From assembly GCA_032719365.1 (NCBI GenBank), contig CM064863.1, positions 19,291,137 through 19,355,136 of the forward strand: 64,000 nt of DNA, written 5' to 3'. Every line of letters starts with the position of its first letter. The stretch's first letter is position 1. The notes under the pieces were generated by a model. That model did not search any database, was not told the DNA's origin, and saw only the letters and a program-made list of their open reading frames with translations. Positions 9,982 to 23,653 of this stretch are shown piece by piece. The position numbers and the translations under genes were made by a program. This DNA is from Prinsepia uniflora (taxonomy: Eukaryota; Streptophyta; Magnoliopsida; Rosales; Rosaceae).

Positions 9982-11352
9982 TGACAGGACCCATCCCTAA
10001 TCCCTTATAATTAACGTGGGATGACCTGCTCCCATCTAACACCACGTGTCAGACCAAGGATATTACCATGACCCACTCGGGGTTTCCAGAGTACGCAGCT
10101 TCATGTGATGCATCGGTCTCTACTACAGCTCGTATCCACGATCAACCTGTGAGTGGACAAAAATAAACAGTTGGAAAATCAATTTCTGAAATAATCATTT
10201 AACCCTTTGTTTTATAAAGCATTCATGCATATCAATTAAATCATTTCTTTCAAGTAAAACAGTCCATATGGAAAACAAAGGCTTTCATTGTAAAACCAAC
10301 ACATGTGAAAATATCTGGACACAAAGCAATAAATCAAAATCATGACCCATTCTCATATCCCACATCTATCTCATACCATCATACCATCATCATTAGTCAC
10401 GATATCCAAGAAACGCATGCAATCAAGCCCCAAGATAGATCATGTCCGAGCACGTCGTCGTGAACGCATCTACGAGCGACGTTCATATCTTCATGAACAT
10501 ATCAACAACCTATCTTATACATCATAAGCATTCCTGAGTCGAGCCTCCCACGGCTGCTGGACAACAAGCAGTGCATCTTGACCTCTCTGAGGGGGGACAC
10601 AGCGCATCCCGGAGGCGAGCAACATATCATAGGGTCCTCTCCAAGGAAATACATTCCTACAGAGTCATCTCAATCATCTTGGAGAATGGTCATAGTAAAA
10701 AAATTGGAAACACATTTTCATAAAACATTGTATCTTAAATCAAATCACTGTTTTGCATAGGCTCTCAGCCCAAAACCCAGTTTCCACAAACATCATAAAA
10801 ACGGTGTCTAGTCCTCATTTCACAATACTCAAAATCATTTAATCAATCAAATCAATGTTCAAAAATCACTTTTGACTATAATCTAAGTCAAAATCACTAT
10901 CCAACTGGGTCTCAAGCCCAAAATGTAATTTTCACATAAATCCGTAAAATCGTTCATTTTCAAACCATGATCAAACCAATATGTAAATCTCTATACAATT
11001 CATCATTCAAAGCAATATGAAAACCTTGCATTTCAAACCATGCTCATAAAATCATTAAAACATATATGCATGCATCATTTATAAATCAAAGTCTACTCAC
11101 ACACGGTGCATCCTTTGCGCTCAAAATACAAGCCAGAAGCCAATCCAAAGCCTTCGGAACGTTCGAGCCTATCCAAATCACATCTGAGGGTCACTAACAA
11201 TCCATATAAGTACATACAATAAACCCTTAAAAACCCTGGAACCGAAAACGTATCCCGAACACGCTTCCCGAGGAAAAAAAACCTCTAAAACACCAACTAA
11301 ACGATCTCCAATCGACCTAGAACCACCATCATTGCATTCAGATCATCGAAAC
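9982..11352 (-). repeat. LTR fragment of the LARD family (left outer piece)
   Basis: Begins TGACAGGACCC and continues collinearly with the terminal part of other LTRs in the window, as inverted sequence. Its last part (near 11265-11350) aligns with 17146-17243 of the solo LTR. It is cut by a second LTR end, TGTCAGAACTCGCCCC, at 11353. Confidence 0.72.
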
Positions 11353-13195
11353 TGTCAGAACTCGCCCCAAATCCCCCGGGATTAACGCGGGACGTGCCTG
11401 CTCCCGTCTGACACGAAGTGTCAGACTAGGAAAAATTCCCACCTTAGCCCCCTCGGGACTTCTAGAGCGCGCTAGGATCCGGAGGAGGAATGTGATGTCT
11501 CGGTCTCTCTTACAGCCCACATCTGATATCAACCTGAAGGGCATTAAAACATTTTAAGTTGTGAGTGGGAAAAAAATGATTTATAAAAACATTTCCACGA
11601 AAGAAGATATTTATGCCCTTCACTAAAAATTATGCATGCATTCGAAAACTATTTATCAAAACATCCACAAAACCATTAGGGCCTTGGCCCAAAACCATAA
11701 ACCAAAGCACATGGGAATTCAACCCAAAACCAATCATGTGGGACTCTATCCAAATCATGTCATGTGGGTCTCAGCCCAAAACTATTCTTAGTGAAATACC
11801 AACCATGGAACACGGGGTCTCAGCCCCAAACCATTTTCCGTAAAACATCATATATATATATATACATATATAACCCGTCCTCAGCATCTCATATGCCCAA
11901 AAAAAATCATCACAATTTATCTATACTAGTGTGCACACTACTCGGGGTCTCACTTCGAGTCAACCCCCAGGATCTACGACGTCTGGGAGGATTGTCCAAA
12001 ATCCAGGATCTACGACGCCTGGAGGACTGTCCCCGGACTGAGTCCTTGACTAACCATATCTCACACTCCTGAAATGTGCTCCCTCTTGGAGTCACTCATT
12101 CCAGGTAGTGGATCGTGACACTCTAGGATCTACGACGTCTGGAGGAGACCAATACGCTAATCTAGGAGGGTATATACCTTTCTGTGAAAACATTCAACTG
12201 GGTCTCATACCCGAACCTCAACGGGATTCCTCGAATCCAATTCAAATTCATGTTCATAGGCCTCAGCATAAATCCACTCTTCAATAGGGTCTCAAGCCCA
12301 ATATTACAACCAACTAGGCCTCAAGCCCGAATTCGTAAACCAACGGGGCCCTCGGCCCGTTCATATTAGTCAAATGGGTCTTCGACCCGATTTCTCATCA
12401 AATCAAATGGACTCCAAGTTCGAGAGTTTCCAATCAAATGGGTCTCATGCCCAATTCCATATTTCTAAATCCGAAATCATTTCATCAAATCATCGTTGAA
12501 AACATAGGACGCATAGGCACGACTTAAATCCGAAAACCTCGAAAAGCATGCAAACACGTCAATACTAGCTACCACAAACAAATGCACTCATGGAATCACA
12601 AAACATTTATTTAAAACAAGTCCACTCACAGATCATCCAAAGTCACGCCTTGATACGCGTGTCGTACGCTCTCCCGGGCCAATCGCCATCTCCGGGGATC
12701 CGAAACCTGTCCAAATCGTAACAGAGGGTTACTAACTATGTAAATAACCCCTCAATAAAGCATCTTAATTTTTCGGGATTTTTAACTATTTTTAAACTCG
12801 ATCCTAAACCTTCAGACTTCCCGAACTATATCGAAATTATGTCCGATCGACACGAAACCAGTCCCAAATTGTTCGTTACATCGAATAGATGATTTCACAT
12901 ATTGGAACCACCCCCAAAAGATGGCCCACGTGCTGGAGACTTTTCATCTTCTTCCTCCAGCCGACTGGCCGGTCCGGTTTATTTCGGCAATCCGGTCCGC
13001 TTGGACCGGCGTGACTGGTCCAAGGCCTTTTCTCTATGTTTCTATGTTTCTTGGACCAGTCCACCAAAACCTCTACTCTCATAACCAACTTTTTTCTTGT
13101 CTTCTCGCTAACTATGCCAAGAGATTCTTCCACAGTCTCACAATACAATTCTCTTCTGCTCCTAGCTTAGTATAATCAACAGTACGATTCTCCTC
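11353..13195 (-). repeat. 3' LTR of minus LARD, lacking its U3 start
   Basis: Collinear with 15520-16031 plus 18828-20640, sharing an AT dinucleotide block, the GACGTC-core array and many GGGTCTCA-GCCC motifs. It stops matching near 13195; the part corresponding to 20640-21624 is missing and internal-type sequence begins. The exact deletion point is approximate. Confidence 0.72.
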
Positions 13196-15519
13196 AATGA
13201 CGACCCGACCTCGGTCTACTCGCCTCCCGGTCGCCACAATCACCTCAGTCATCTCGATCATCCTGATCGTCACTACACGACTCGATCTAACTCATCTCGA
13301 TCTACCGTGAATCCACTATCTCGGACACTTACTCGTCACATCCAGTGTCGCCAAGTACTATTCGCTCTTCAAGTCAATCAAATTTGGCCCACAGCCTAGG
13401 TGTTCGGTTCTTACACCCTCTTTGAACACTTTAGCTGTTATATAAATCCTCGTCATCCCACCTAGGGAAGAATTAAGAAGAATCCAAAATGATGACATCA
13501 AAATTCATCATATATCATCCTCTGGCACCCAGCACTATCTGCTAAAGAGCAGAAACGAGAAGTCACACTTAGTGACATCCAGAATGTCCAGCACCAAGGC
13601 GGAAGCAAGTACTCTCCTCATCGTCTCAATCACAACCTCTCTTGATTCCGAAGTTCCAATCACGTTGGAAACATACTTCTTTTCCAATTACTGAGCTCAC
13701 TCATTACACGAGCATTCCCATGTCTTATAAGTGAACGATTTCCAAGTCCTCAACTCAGGAGGTATAGTCACCCGTAGTCAACCAAAACCAATCCGCAATG
13801 GACTCTCAAGTCCTTAGCTCAACCGGACACCATCCACGCATCCGTGAATACCGTTTATGCACATCCAAAAGGATGTCAATTCATCTTAACCTGATGTGCC
13901 GCTCGACTGTAGAGTCACAACAGGCTCCTGCTGTGATCTGCAGCCAAATCTCTGCATATCACCGTAACTAACCAACCGACCCCTACATCATAAGACATCA
14001 CTTACATCATACATTTAAACCTTTTCTGTCTAATCACTACTTAGGCATTTCAACCTTTAACGTTACCACTCCTGGGCACAAACTCGTGCCTCTAGTCTCG
14101 TATCATCAGGGAACTGATCACCAAACCAAGTACTCTCTGTGCCTCGCACTGAGCCACTCGAGATCCTCTCTGTCCCGCTCAGTGCCCATCGAACTCACAT
14201 GCTCGCCACAATGGGTACATCTATTATCCCGTCAGTATACTGGTTCGTACGTTCCAACTCTATGGGATTAACTCCAGCACTCATACTCATGTGATCCATC
14301 CAAGGATATCTAGGGCATCTGTCACTCACCCAGGTATATCCCGCTCATCTCAGTCACCTCCACAGAGGTAGCGTGGCACACTCGCCAGCACCTAACGTCA
14401 GAATCTCATCCTGTGATCGCACTCAGCAATAACCGAGTCGAATCCAGAATCTATGCTCGTACTATTTGTCACTCACGCACCCTCGTATATTCGTCACGAC
14501 TGACAAATTCCATCGTCACAATCGTCACGGCAACCTGAGCCTATCCAACTAGATAAGACTTGACTACGTCCATCGATAGCAGCGTCTGCCATAACCCCGT
14601 GCAGACCAATCTCAGAACACTCTGCTATCGAGAATCCAAATCCATGTAGTCAACTCACCGCAGGTACCAACTGCTCAACGCAACATCCACCGATCGGTCC
14701 ACCTTAGGATCCAGTCGACAAGTACCACACTCCTCGTAACTTGTCCAAATCAATCTCCTACTAGGGTTATCACAAACCCGGCTGCCCGCTGCTGCTCAAC
14801 CTCCTGACCAATCCATCACCCTCGACTCTGAAGAGTCGTCATACTCCAATACGGGTGTCCAATCAACCAGTAATCACGATCCAAGGACCTCGTCCTCTCG
14901 TAACTCTACGACCCCTAGTCGCTGAGCCTACAAGAAACTGGCCCTCCTCAGTGTCTATCATCACTCAACCATGGCATACCACAATCACTGCATGTAATAC
15001 CAAGCCACACAATATCTACACCGGGGCATCCTCTGCTAGTCGACATCCATCCGAGATTCCACACACCGAAACATGGCAACACATTCTAAATAGGGTCAAA
15101 AGTTCCTATTCCCAACAATCTCACTCGAGTCAACCATGACCTTAGCTGTTCTCTTCAGCACACTCTCCAATCTGACATGACATAACCGACCAACAGTCTT
15201 GACTTCCAAAGTTGTTATATGGTGTCTACTGGTCCACTGGATCTAATCCACCAGTAACACTACGGCTCTATGCCATTGGATTCACATGCACATTGATCCC
15301 ACCCGAAATCCAACCTCTCAGAAAATGCGGTATCCTACGTCAATCGAACACTAAACCATCTCACCTCGTGCCAAATGTAAGCTAACTACGGTTCAATTCC
15401 ACCGAATCCACCTACTTTTATCCTAACTGTCAAGTTGATGACGGGCTGTTACCACTGTAGAGACATCACATTCTCGACCTGCGAGTCACTCTGAAAGTAA
15501 AACACACTCTGATACCACT
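13196..15519 (-). mobile_element. Internal region of minus LARD
   Basis: On the minus strand this region is collinear with parts of the plus-strand LARD interior. For example, inverted 14470-14610 matches 27515-27620, including a shared CTATCGATGGA(C/T)GTAGTC. No gag or pol motif is seen in any frame, so both family members share a non-coding interior. Confidence 0.72.
15506..15517 (-). promoter_or_regulatory. Primer-binding site, tRNA-iMet, minus LARD
   Basis: The minus strand reads TGGTATCAGAGT two bases after the LTR end (15520). It matches the plant tRNA-iMet PBS in 11 of 12 bases and fixes the element as minus-oriented. Confidence 0.88.
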
Positions 15520-16031
15520 TGTCAGGACCCGCCCCAAATCCCCCGGGATTAACGCGGGACGTGCTTGATCGCTTCAGACACAAAGTGTCAGACCAGAGAA
15601 AATTCCCGACTTAGCCCGTCGGGACTTCTAGAGCCGCCAGGATCCAGAGGAGGAATGTGATGTCTCGGTCTCTCTTACAGCTCACATCCGCGATCAACCT
15701 GAAGGACATTAAAACATTGAAAGCTGTGAGTGGACAAAAAAATGATTTATAAAAACATTTCCACGAAAGAAGATATTTAAGCCCTTCACTAAAAAGTATG
15801 CATGCATTCGTAAACTATTTATCAAAACATTCACAAAACCATTAGGGTCTTGGCCCAAATCCGTAAACCAAAGCACATGGGAATTCAACCCAAAACAAAT
15901 CATGTGGCTCTACCCAAATCACGTCATATGGGTCTCAGCCCAAAACTATTCTCAGTGAAATACCAACCATGGAACACGGGGTCTCAACCCCAAACCAATT
16001 TCCGTAAAACATCATACATATATATATAAGC
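15520..16031 (-). repeat. 5' LTR of minus LARD, part 1
   Basis: Starts TGTCAGGACCCGCCCC and aligns with 11353-11866. It is interrupted inside an AT dinucleotide stretch by the solo LTR at 16032. Confidence 0.8.
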
Positions 16032-18827
16032 TGACAGGACCCGCCCCGATCCCACAGGGACCACAAGGGGACGTGCCCTGCTCCCGTCTGACACCCAATA
16101 ATTCATACCAATTTTAACCTCCAAACATTTAAAAGCATAAATAACCAAATAAACGTTATACATCAATTCCGAATTAAACGAATGTCAAACAAGGGATGAA
16201 AATCCGAAATACAAGTTGCGAGCACGACTCTATTAAAAACCTGCGGGTACACCACCCAACAGGGGTTCAGGTACGCAGAAAGTGAATCTATGCCTCAGCC
16301 TCTGGTTCCTCCTCTACCTCAGTTTCCCGACCTGGAGGGGTTATCAAAACAGTAAGGGTGAGTGGACCGAAACTCAAGTTTATAAAATCATTTGATAAGT
16401 AACACATATAATTTACCCCTCTGTTTTCCAAACATGCATGCATCATTATTTAAAATCATAAACCATATAATATAAACCATAAGGCATGTAATAAAAACAT
16501 AAGTATAATTTTAGTTGCTGCACTATACACTCCAATCCCGACATCCCTGATGTCTGACGTCCCTGACGTCAATAAGGTCACAATCACAAGGCTACGCGTG
16601 CCACTCGGGTCTCAATTTCCGAGTTCAATCCCCGAACCCCGTTCGGGTACAGCATCCCCGATGCTTAGCGTCATAGACGCTGGACGTTCTAGACGTCCGT
16701 GACCTCTCCGGGGTACCTCATCCGGAGGAGACAATATAACATGGAAGGATCTATACAGTGCAGTACCAAATACATTTTATCGATATCCACATGCAAGGTA
16801 TATATATACCTAGATAAAATCTGAATCAATCATTAAGTTTCACCAAACGGGTCTCAAGCCCAAATACCGTGAAACGTGCCATAACCATATTTTCCATATC
16901 ATCAAAAACATCATTGTTTTAGCATATGAATAAGTATAATAAAACCAGAAAACGTTTATGCACGCAAGGGTTTAAGAAAATGGCCCACTCACAGTACAGT
17001 CCTGCTGAAAACCGAGCGTTTACCCTCGATCTGGTACAATTACAAAATTCCTGTCACATCCAAAGTATACGTAAGGGTAAATACAAACCCCTAACATTCA
17101 ACCAAGAAACCCTAGACCGAAACCGGTCCGGAAAAGCTGCCCGTACACGTTTTCCAAGGCAAAAACTCTCATTTTGACCAACTTAATGATCTCCGATCGA
17201 CCCGAAACCACCGCCATTGGATCCGGATCGTCGAAACCTAAAGAATGGTGGTGGTCCCACCAAAATTACTGTTCACACGCGCCCCCACGCGCCTGGTCAA
17301 CCCCCTGGTCAACGGTGCTACAGTACTGCTGACGTCAGCATGACGTCACTGCTGACGTCAGCATGACGTCATCACTGACAGTGTCAGAGGACACGTGTCA
17401 GCAGTCCATTGGTCCCTGGGCTGACTGAATTCTGACATGATGACGTCATCATGACGTCACTGCTGACGTCAGCATGATGACGTCATCCGCTACAGTAACC
17501 GGGTCTGAGAACCGGGTCACCGCAGACCCACGGTTCGACCCGATCAGTTCTCTCCAACCCGTCCACCATTTCTGATGGGATTTGTTCCTATGGACTCGTC
17601 ACAAGGTGTTCAATGGTTCTACGGACTCAAAACTAGTTTCTAGGTTCAAAGAACTACCTGAAAATCGACAGAAATCCGGCTGCCGGCACTGGTTCGTCTT
17701 CTCCGGCGAGTCGTCCAGCTTCCAGCCGTGAACCTTGGTTTAAAATGGTCGTCTGGGTCCCTTAAGTGTGTCTTAGAAGCAAACAAACAAAATCAACGTC
17801 AAAAACGATCGTTTCGAAGAAGGGAAGGTAATCGAGTCATACGGGTTTTTCAACCTACCGCCGCCGTGTCACCGCCGCACGTCGTCCAGTCCAGCAGAGG
17901 GTCGTCCTGCCGTCACAGTGATCCCAACCGTACGTTGGTTCGAGCCTCAGAGTGAAGGTTTGGACGGTTTGGTGACTTGGGCTGTTCGGGTCTCCTTCTC
18001 GGGTCTGGGAGGAATTCCGGCCGTGCAGGTGGCCGTGGGGTGGTGGCCGGCGTCTGGGGTGTGGCTGCTGGTCGCCTGGTGTTACCGTGAGGGTGAGGTT
18101 GCAAGGTGAGGGGCTGGTGTGTTGGTTCGAATGGTTAGCCGTGCACACGGTATGGAAGAATGAAGAGTGAAAATTTTGAGAATTAATAAACAGGTTGGCT
18201 GGATGGTTTGAAGGGCTGAGATTAAATCTCAGCATAGGATCAATGGTGAGGATTTGAGGAGAGGAAATTAATTGTTTAATCCAATGGCCAACAGAGATCC
18301 ATGTTTTAGGGAGTGTGGGGATGAGTGACACTTGTCACTCATCCAAGGGTCCAGAATGATTTGATTAAAGTAACCAGATTCCATAATAAAATAATATTTT
18401 AATCCGGTTCTCGGTTGGTTCGGTTAAATGCGAAATACTTCCGTGACCATAACTTCCCCGTACGAAGTCCGATTTCGGCGTGCCGCCTGTCTACGGACTC
18501 AGGACGTCGAGACCTACCCAACGGTCCTTGAGTCAACCGAAAAATAGTTTCCAAGGGAAAAGTCAACATTTTCACCCCCAAATGTCCAAATTACGGTAAT
18601 GCCCCTGAACTTCCGATAGTCATAACTTTTTCCCTGATCGTCCGAAATGGACGTGCCACCTGTCTATGAACTCGTGACGTCCCGAACTATGTCACGGTCA
18701 TAGGTCAAAGTCCATTTACTTTATAAATCAAAAAGTCAACAATTGGCCATACCCAACGCAAGGGTAAAAGCGTCAATTCAAACATTAATTTACAATATTA
18801 AAATCCTCGAATTTCCGGGGTGTTACA
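16032..18827 (-). mobile_element. Nested solo LTR (2.8 kb) with TGACGTCA cluster
   Basis: Inverted ends TGACAGGACCC and GGGGTGTTACA give a TGTAACACCCC...GGGTCCTGTCA LTR. It has no partner LTR or internal domain, so it is a solo LTR. It interrupts the AT repeat of the surrounding LTR, and slippage there may have erased the target duplication, which I cannot see. Short ORFs on both strands around 17855-18331 are GC-rich LTR sequence without recognisable domains. Confidence 0.78.
17330..17485. promoter_or_regulatory. Cluster of eight TGACGTCA palindromes
   Basis: Perfect TGACGTCA octamers begin at 17330, 17341, 17353, 17364, 17441, 17452, 17464 and 17478. They form two groups of four, each with 11-14 bp spacing. 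TGACGTCA is the palindromic C-box/CRE core bound by plant bZIP factors, including TGA-type proteins. The layout suggests duplication of an enhancer-like unit within the LTR. Confidence 0.85.
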
Positions 18828-21624
18828 TATATATATATATATATAACCCGTCCTCGACATCTCATATGCCCAAAAAAAAATCATCACAATTTATCTATAC
18901 TAGTGTGCACACTACTCGGGGTCTCACTTCGAGTCAACCCCCAGGATCTACGACGTCTGGGAGGATTGTCCAAAATCCAGGATCTACGACGTCTGGAGGA
19001 CTGTCCCCGGACTGAGTCCTTGACTATACCATATCTCACACTCCTGAAATGTGCTCCCTCTTGGAGTCACTCATTCCAGGCAGTGGATCGTGACACTCTA
19101 GGATCTACGACGTCTGGAGGAGACCAATACGCTAATCTAGGAGGGTATATACCTTTCTGTGAAAACATTCAACTGGGTCTCATACCCGAACCTCAACGGG
19201 ATTCCTCGAATCCAAAACCAATCATGTGGGACTCTATCCAAATCATGTCATGTGGGTCTCAGCCCAAAACTATTCTTAGTGAAATATCAACCATGGAACA
19301 CGGGGTCTCAGCCCCAAACCAATTTCCGTAAAACATCATATATATATATATACATATATAACCCGTCCTCTGCATCTCATATGCCCAAAAAAAATCATCA
19401 CAATTTATCTATACTAGTGTGCACACTACTCGGGGTGTCACTCCGAGTCTACCCCCAGGATCTACGACTTCTGGGAGGATCGTCCAAAATCTAGGATCTA
19501 CGACGTCTGCACGACTGTCCCCGGACCGAGTCCGTGACTATACCATATCTCACACTTCTGGAATGTGCTCCCTCTTAGAGTCACTCATTCCAGGCAGTGG
19601 ATCATGACACTCCAGGATCTATGACGTCTAGAGGAGATCAATACGCTAATCTAGGAGGGTATATACCTTTCTATGAAAACATTCAACTGGGTCTCATACC
19701 CGAACCTCAATGGGATTCCTTGAATCCGATTCAAATTCACTTTCACAGGCCTCATCCAAAATCCACCGTCCAATAGGGTTTCAAGCCCGATATTACAATC
19801 AACTGGGCCTCAAGCCCGAATTCGTAAACCAACGGGGCCCTCAGCCTGATCGTACAACTCAAATAGGCATTCGGCTCGATTTCTCATCAAATCAAATGGA
19901 CTCCAAGTTCGAGAGTTTCCAAACAAATGGGTCTCATGCTCGACTCCATATTTCTAAATCCGAAATCATTTCATGAAATCATCGTTGAAAACATAGGACG
20001 CATAGGCACGACCTAAAGCCGAGAACCTAGAAAAGCGTACAAACACGTCAATACTAGCTACCACAAAAAAATGCACTAATGGCATCACAAAACATGTATT
20101 TAAAACATTTATAAATATTTATGCATGAATCAAATTCATAAAACAAGTCCACTCATAGACCGTCCGAAGCTGCGCCTCGATACGCATGTCGTACGCCTCT
20201 CCTGGGCCATTCGCCTTCTCCGGGGTTCCCGAATCTATCCAAATCGTAATAGAGGGTTACTAACTACTTAAATAACCCCTCACTAAAGCCCACTAAATTT
20301 TTAGGATTTTTAACAATTTTTAAACTCGATCCTAAACCTCTGGACGTCCCGAACTATATCGAAATGATGTTCGATCGACACGAAACAAGTCCCAAAATGT
20401 TCATTACATCAAATAAATGATTTCACATGTTGGAACCACCCCCAGAAGATGGGCCACGTGCCCCCACGCGCGGTCTGAAGTCCATGCACGTGAAGTCCAC
20501 GTGCCAACGACTATTCATGTTCTTCCTTCCGCCGACCAGCTGGTCCGTTTTATTCCTGCAATCCGGTCCGCCTAGACCGGCGTGACCAGTCCAAGGCCTT
20601 TTCTCCCTCATTTTCTGTCCATTTCTTCCCCTTTCGATTCCATTCTCTATGTTTCTTCATTTCCTATCATTCCAGCGATTTAACAACCATGAAAACCGCC
20701 CAAAACCTATCTGTTCCAAAACACCCCATCACGGTTCAAAATTCCCATTGCACCCATGGCCGCTTTCTCAGCCATTTTCTCAGCCTTTTTATGCCATTCT
20801 TTCACCATTCACTTCTAAATCTACCCATAAATTGATCTATGGGTTCAAAAGTAGGAATACTCACCTGAGATCTCGTGGCCAAGGTCGACTCCTCACGGTC
20901 CAATTTCAAACTCGAACCCTGGCCAGTCCTCTTGTCCATTTGCCTTCGTTTTTGGTCCAAAAAACTTGCAGGGATGCAAAGAAGTTGAATATGATCAGAA
21001 AAGAGGGTTTCAACCCTTAAAATCCAAACCTAGAAATTCAATCTAAATGGGTTTACGAGTTTTACCTCGTTTACAATTTTCCAACCACCGTCTTGGCTCC
21101 GCTGTCCTTGTCCACCTCTCAAAGCCTCTCCCTCACTCTCAGTCTCTTTCAACCAGCACCAGGTGCTGAAGCAATGAAAAAAAATGGGGTGGGTTTCAGG
21201 TGTTTGAAAATGAGAAGGGAGAGATGATGCATGAACTAAGGAGATGGGCCAATGGGATGGGTGACACTTGTCACACATCCATTGGTCCAGAATGGATATT
21301 TTGAGTCCTACTAAAAACAAACTAAAGTCAACTCTCATTGTAACATATGCCACCATAAAATCGACTAAAACCTTTTTAGACCTGTAATTTTTCCGTATGA
21401 CATCCAAATTTGACGTGTCACCTATCTATATACTCGTAATCCCTCGATCTATGTAATAGATCTCAATCCATGTGCAATTGATCTCCCATGTTAAAAGTTA
21501 ACATTTTTCCCTTCTAAGGGCAAAATTGTCATTTCACCTTGACTAATCCTGATTAGTCTCGATAATCCTTAATTAAACCTTAATTAATCTTGATAATCAT
21601 GAAATTTTGGGACGGGTCGTTATA
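18828..21624 (-). repeat. 5' LTR of minus LARD, part 2
   Basis: Resumes at the AT repeat and runs to GGGACGGGTCGTTATA, the inverted LTR start. It is collinear with 11866-13195 up to about 20640, and then supplies the U3-equivalent end missing from the other LTR. Confidence 0.76.
18838..19727. repeat. About 500-bp tandem duplication within the LTR
   Basis: The block from the AACCAATCATG motif through the AT repeat and GACGTC-core array to CTCGAATCC occurs once in the sister LTR (about 11730-12240) but twice here. The junction is near 19217. Copy 1 also contains the nested solo LTR. Confidence 0.75.
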
Positions 21625-23653
21625 GGCGGCATGCTAAAATCGAAGATCGAATGGACTCGTTATAGGTCTAAAAAGTATCAAATGCATTATGGTAATTTGG
21701 TATAAAAGGTATTTTGGTCATTTTGGATTGAAGGCCTAAGTCCCTCTAGAAATTTCCACATTTTTCTTCTTATTCTCTTTATTAGTGACCTACCCTACAT
21801 ACATACATCTATATTTCCATGCTTTTGGTGTGTGAGATGAGGTGGTGATAAGAAAATGAGAAAATGAGAAAATGGGCATGCTAAGTGACCTACCCTACAT
21901 CTCTATTAGTGACCTACCCTACATACATCTACATCTCTATTAGTGACCTACCCTACATACATACATCTATTAGTGACCTACCCTACATACATACATCTAT
22001 ATTTCCATGCTTTTGGGCTTACTAAGTGGGCATGCACTGAAAATGAGAAAATGAGAAGGAAAACGAGGAGGAAGGCCAGAGAGAGTGAGGAAGGAGAAAT
22101 GAAAGGAAGAGATAAGGAATGAGTGATACAAGGAAGAGAGATAAGGAAGGAAGAACTAGAAGGGAAACACGAAGGGAGACAGAGTGTGGTGAGAAGGAAG
22201 TGTGAACTTGTGACCTCCCTATTTCGGGTTCTTAATTCCGGGCCAAAAACCTGGGGAGAGGACAGGTTTGGGTATCCCTAGAGATCATACGATCACCCTG
22301 AGGCAAGAAGGAAGCTTACTGGATGTTGGAATGAGATAAAAAGGGACAGAGAAACCATGACCGAAGTTCCTGGATCCAGAACTGGTTATGGAGGTAAGCT
22401 AACACTCTTTTGAGATTATATACTGTTTATTAGGTGAATTGCGAGTGTAATGGACGTGAATGGGAGGAAAATACTGAAAATTGAGTAAGAAATGGCCAGG
22501 TTGGGTTGCCGGGTGGAACAACCAGGTCGGGTTGCCAGGTGGAACGGCCAGGTCGGGTCGCCGGGTGGAGCGACCCAGAAACTCAGACCCTCCTGAGATT
22601 GCAAGCGATTGGGCTTAACGATTGCAAGTGTAGGCACGTGAGGCCCAATCGTAGAGAAGGATGGTGGTGAGTGAGGGAGCATGGGCTGTCATCTGAGAAT
22701 CAATCCGACACGAAAGTTCTTCTATTTGATGTTATGAGTCTAGTGGTACAGTTTTAGAGGTCATCAGATATTGTCTCGAGGCATTTTTGATTGTCCGAAG
22801 GTGTTAGTTTTATTTTAATTCGTTTAAAAATCCCAAAAAATTATGGGATTAAAGTAGGAGTTAATTGAGATGATTAGTAACCCTAAAAGAGAATTGTGAC
22901 ATGTGGAAAAGGTTTCGGGGAATTACGAAAAAGCATGCAAGTCAACATTGAAATGTGTGGACTGAGTGTGAGTTGACATTTCCTTCTTAACCTTATTATG
23001 CATGTGTGTTTATGTGTTTTAAATGGTTTTCTATGTGGTTTTAATGATATGTCATTGATTGGGATTTTATATAAATTTTGGTGATTTTATGAATATTTAA
23101 TTATTATTTAACTAGCATGCTTTACGAGGTTGGAGTTCAATTGTGTTTTGGGCTTAGGCCCAGGGTTTTGAATGGTGAGTTTACTTGGAAATATTTTATG
23201 CTTATTATTAAGTGTATTACTCGACACTGGTGATTTATGGATGGTTTTATGGGAATTAGCTGATGAACATTTACGAAAAATTTGCTTATACTATGTTTTA
23301 ATTTATTCTGGATTTTGGTCTTTGTTTTGGAATTGAAATGAATTCTAAGAATATTATCTTGATATTTGAGTCATGATCTCCTAGTATCTGAGATGTGATA
23401 TGATGTGTTGTGAGAGCCTTCCTCGAGATGTCGGATTGGTTGGACGGTCTAGGACATTGAGGTAATGCTTCGTAGTTCCCGAGACAGGTATTGTGATGGG
23501 TAATCTCGGACGTCGAGGTAATGCTTTGTAGTTCCCTAGACTAGTGAGAAGTCTCGGACATTGAGGTAACGCTCCGTAGTTCCTGAGACTTGGACCGTGA
23601 CTCAGATGTCTAGCTGGGCTTCGTAGTTCCTGAGTGGTTTGGCCTACCAATAG
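21625..23653 (+). repeat. Element C 3' LTR, piece 2
   Basis: Continues the LTR after the minus LARD insertion and aligns with the solo LTR at 52285-54985. For example, the AATCCCAAAAAATTATGGGA segment near 22828 is shared with 53580. It ends in AATAG (23649-23653), the left target duplication of the plus LARD. Confidence 0.82.
21785..22013. repeat. Short tandem repeat (TAGTGACCTACCCTACATAC)n
   Basis: At least five imperfect copies of a unit beginning ATTAGTGACCTACCCTACAT, with variable numbers of ACAT steps. They lie at about 21785, 21886, 21905, 21939 and 21969. Two copies are followed by the same ATATTTCCATGCTTTT. This is local expansion inside the LTR. Confidence 0.85.

Larger units (their letters stand above)
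9982..21624 (-). mobile_element. Minus-strand LARD complex inserted in element C 3' LTR
   Basis: Left end TGACAGGACC is the inverse of the family LTR end GGTCCTGTCA. Right end GGGTCGTTATA is the inverse of the LTR start TGTAACGACCC with one change. Flanks TGCGG (9977-9981) and GGCGG (21625-21629) form a near-perfect target duplication. Inside are an LTR piece (9982-11352), an incomplete 3' LTR (11353 to about 13195), an internal region with PBS (about 13196-15519), and a 5' LTR (15520-21624) split by a solo LTR. The extra LTR piece at the left means two copies have recombined or nested; the order of those events is not resolved. Confidence 0.7.

Noticed and set aside
17855..18331. 158-residue minus-strand ORF, Pro/Arg/Thr-rich
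   Set aside because: Lies within a GC-rich part of a solo LTR; overlapping ORFs on both strands and no recognisable domain.
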